Positions 14,643-15,426 of a stretch of 15,426 nucleotides of DNA are shown in pieces. Position 1 is the stretch's first letter. Each line of letters begins with the position of its first letter. A program made the translations under genes and the position numbers. The notes below the pieces were generated by a model. The model saw nothing but the letters and a program-made list of their open reading frames with translations. It did no database searches and was not told where the DNA came from. Source of the stretch: Geobacter sp. UBA698 (GTDB lineage: Bacteria; Desulfobacterota; Desulfuromonadia; Geobacterales; Pseudopelobacteraceae); the NCBI GenBank assembly GCA_002298925.1, contig DBMM01000075.1, forward strand, positions 1 through 15,426, read 5' to 3'.

Positions 14643-15077
14643 TCCTTCGATCAGCAGTGTCAATTGATCCAAGCGTTTGTCTTCGTCTTCCTGATTCCTG
14701 ATGTAGTTGGCAATCGTTTCCTCGTCGGCACCAACTGTTGATACAAAGTAGCCACGTGCCCAAAAGCTCATGCCGGCAAAGTTTTTCTTCTGACCAAGGT
14801 ACATTCGGGCAATATGGATAGCACTTTTGCCTTTGATGAAACCGATCACCTGTGCAACGGAGTATTTCGGTGGGATCGATATCAATATGTGAATATGATC
14901 AGGTTGAAGGTGCCCTTCCAGTATGTTGCACTCTTTCTGCCTGGCAAGACTGTGAAATAAGTCGGCAAGATATTTCCGGATACGGCCAAACAGCACCTTG
15001 CGCCGACATTTTGGAATCCATACAATGTGGTACTTGCAATCCCATTTCGTGTGACATAAACTTTGTGTGTCGTCCAT
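14640..15077 (-). CDS. tnpA: IS200-type transposase TnpA (Y1 HUH superfamily)
   Basis: This 145-residue protein is the usual length for IS200/IS605 TnpA. It shows YHIVWIPKCRRKVLF near the N-terminus, the HUH metal motif H61-I-H63 in QPDHIHILISIPP, the conserved VIGFIKGKSA helix, FWARGYFVSTVG, and the catalytic Tyr125 in ANYIRNQ. All expected active-site residues are present, so it is probably functional. It cuts and joins single-stranded DNA at the hairpin-marked ends. The start ATG at 15077 lies 5 nt after AAAGGAGG, but that site is locked in a leader hairpin. No TnpB or guide-RNA region accompanies it. Confidence 0.96.
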   Translation of the reverse strand: MDDTQSLCHTKWDCKYHIVWIPKCRRKVLFGRIRKYLADLFHSLARQKECNILEGHLQPDHIHILISIPPKYSVAQVIGFIKGKSAIHIARMYLGQKKNFAGMSFWARGYFVSTVGADEETIANYIRNQEDEDKRLDQLTLLIEG

Positions 15078-15078
15078 T

Positions 15079-15126
15079 GAAGCCTCCTTTTCGTGTACTT
15101 TGAGCGGTTCACGTTAGGGAGGCTTC
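15079..15126 (-). promoter_or_regulatory. tnpA leader hairpin that occludes the ribosome binding site
   Basis: GGAGGCTTC, the ribosome binding site and spacer (minus strand, 15087-15079), is exactly complementary to GAAGCCTCC 30 nt further upstream (minus strand, 15126-15118). The 9-bp stem would hide the site on the mRNA. Leader hairpins that repress transposase translation are known for Salmonella IS200, so a similar control is likely here. Confidence 0.72.
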
Positions 15127-15159
15127 TATATATTTCTGGAACTGTCAAACTATTGGGGT

Positions 15160-15178
15160 CCCCCGGCAGAGCCGGGGG
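15160..15178 (-). repeat. IS200 left-end subterminal hairpin
   Basis: CCCCCGGC (15160-15167), loop AGA, GCCGGGGG (15171-15178): identical in sequence and orientation to the right-end hairpin, about 11 nt from the left border. Confidence 0.85.
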
Positions 15179-15192
15179 ATTACCTAAAGGAA

Positions 15193-15327
15193 TTTACCGG
15201 CGCCATTGGGACCGATACAGCCGAAAACCTCGCCAAGCACCACGCTAAGTGAGAGCCCCTTAACTGCCGCCACCTTTGTATGCCGCGCAACACAAAAACT
15301 TTTGCAAACTTGATCAAAACAGATCAT
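15193..15327 (-). pseudogene. ABC transporter ATPase, 5' part up to the Walker A lysine
   Basis: From an ATG at 15327 (preceded by TGAGGG 5 nt upstream) 45 codons read MICFDQVCKSFCVARHTKVA, then AVKGLSLSV and GEVFGCIGPNGAGK, a standard ABC ATPase N-terminus ending exactly at the Walker A lysine. The IS200 element follows. The frame resumes at 14543 with TTIKLLLDLIRP. A strong terminator lies upstream at 15369-15416, so the gene once began its own transcription unit. I recall ABC transporter genes near pilA in Geobacter; that recollection was not checked. The encoded protein cannot be an active ATPase. Confidence 0.82.
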
Positions 15328-15368
15328 TACATCCCTCAGCGTTCAGTATGAAATGTCTCAAACTCCTG

Positions 15369-15416
15369 TTTCATATAAAAAAAGTCGGGGGAAACCCCGA
15401 CTTTTTTTATATGAAA
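15369..15416. terminator. Strong bidirectional terminator with GAAA tetraloop
   Basis: A perfect 22-bp stem (15369-15390 with 15395-15416) closes a GAAA loop at 15391-15394. The GC part is GTCGGGG/CCCCGAC, flanked by seven A on one side and seven T on the other, so it can stop transcription in both directions. It insulates the broken ABC gene from whatever lies to the right of the window. Confidence 0.93.
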
Positions 15417-15426
15417 AACTCAACCA

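Larger units (their letters stand above)
14544..15189 (-). mobile_element. IS200-type insertion sequence (single tnpA, 646 bp)
   Basis: The element is bounded by the two halves of an ABC ATPase gene. It has one Y1 transposase gene, no tnpB, and an identical 19-nt hairpin near each end in the same orientation, as expected for the single-strand-transposing IS200/IS605 family, which lack terminal inverted repeats and target duplications. The trinucleotide TTC (minus strand) occurs at both junctions, so the borders may be 14544-15189 or shifted by up to 3 nt (14547-15192); length is 646 bp either way. The left end (transposase 5' side) is at the high coordinate. Confidence 0.88.

Noticed and set aside
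14544..15189. TnpB or omega-RNA associated with the IS
   Set aside because: Only tnpA fits between the borders; there is no tnpB frame and no space for one.
1..15426. CRISPR array, tRNA or rRNA genes, anti-phage system
   Set aside because: No regularly spaced repeats, cloverleaf-like sequences or recognisable defence genes were seen in reading the window by eye; a tRNA scan was not possible.

Overview
The window reads as chromosomal DNA of a Desulfuromonadales bacterium of the Geobacter / Pelobacter (Trichlorobacter) type. This rests on a PilA whose first 57 mature residues follow the Geobacter pilin, on the tmk-holB-ricT-metG gene order, and on moderately GC-rich genes with strong AGGAGG-type ribosome binding sites. 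The organism call is inference; no search was run.

Layout. (1) 1-1555, minus strand: an exported two-repeat protein of unknown function followed after 4 nt by comEC, which runs off the left edge. (2) 1771-2817, plus: a single-gene HD-GYP response regulator (probable c-di-GMP phosphodiesterase) ending in a strong terminator. (3) 2906-8544, minus: rnc, Elp3-like radical SAM protein, mutM, class II cyclic-nucleotide phosphodiesterase-like hydrolase, mlaE-type permease, fbp and a small acidic protein. The rnc/radical SAM pair overlaps by 4 nt, and fbp is separated from mlaE by 110 bp that may carry its own promoter. (4) 8650-13148, plus: a well-formed sigma70 promoter drives tmk-holB-ricT-metG, which covers dTMP kinase, DNA polymerase III delta prime, RicT/PSP1 and Met-tRNA synthetase. 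A 126-bp inverted-repeat element (MITE-like) sits between holB and ricT. (5) 13187-15416, minus: an AT-richer, visibly rearranged pilA locus. A long fused-type pilin gene is intact. It is surrounded by a C-terminal gene remnant, a Cys-rich short ORF, an 85-codon probable C-terminal remnant, and an ABC-transporter ATPase gene that is cut in its Walker A motif by a 646-bp IS200-type element and is also 3'-truncated.

How the parts relate. Regions 3 and 4 are housekeeping genes diverging from about 8.5-8.7 kb. Region 5 is the accessory part, and most of the unusual signals are there. The IS200 copy has identical terminal hairpins, a leader hairpin that hides the tnpA ribosome binding site, and a 13-nt match between that hairpin loop and the mRNA 3' end. 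I found no CRISPR array, tRNA, rRNA or anti-phage system. Intergenic stretches not described below (1556-1770, 4174-4222, 5840-5894, 13149-13169) show nothing I can support beyond weak promoter-like words.
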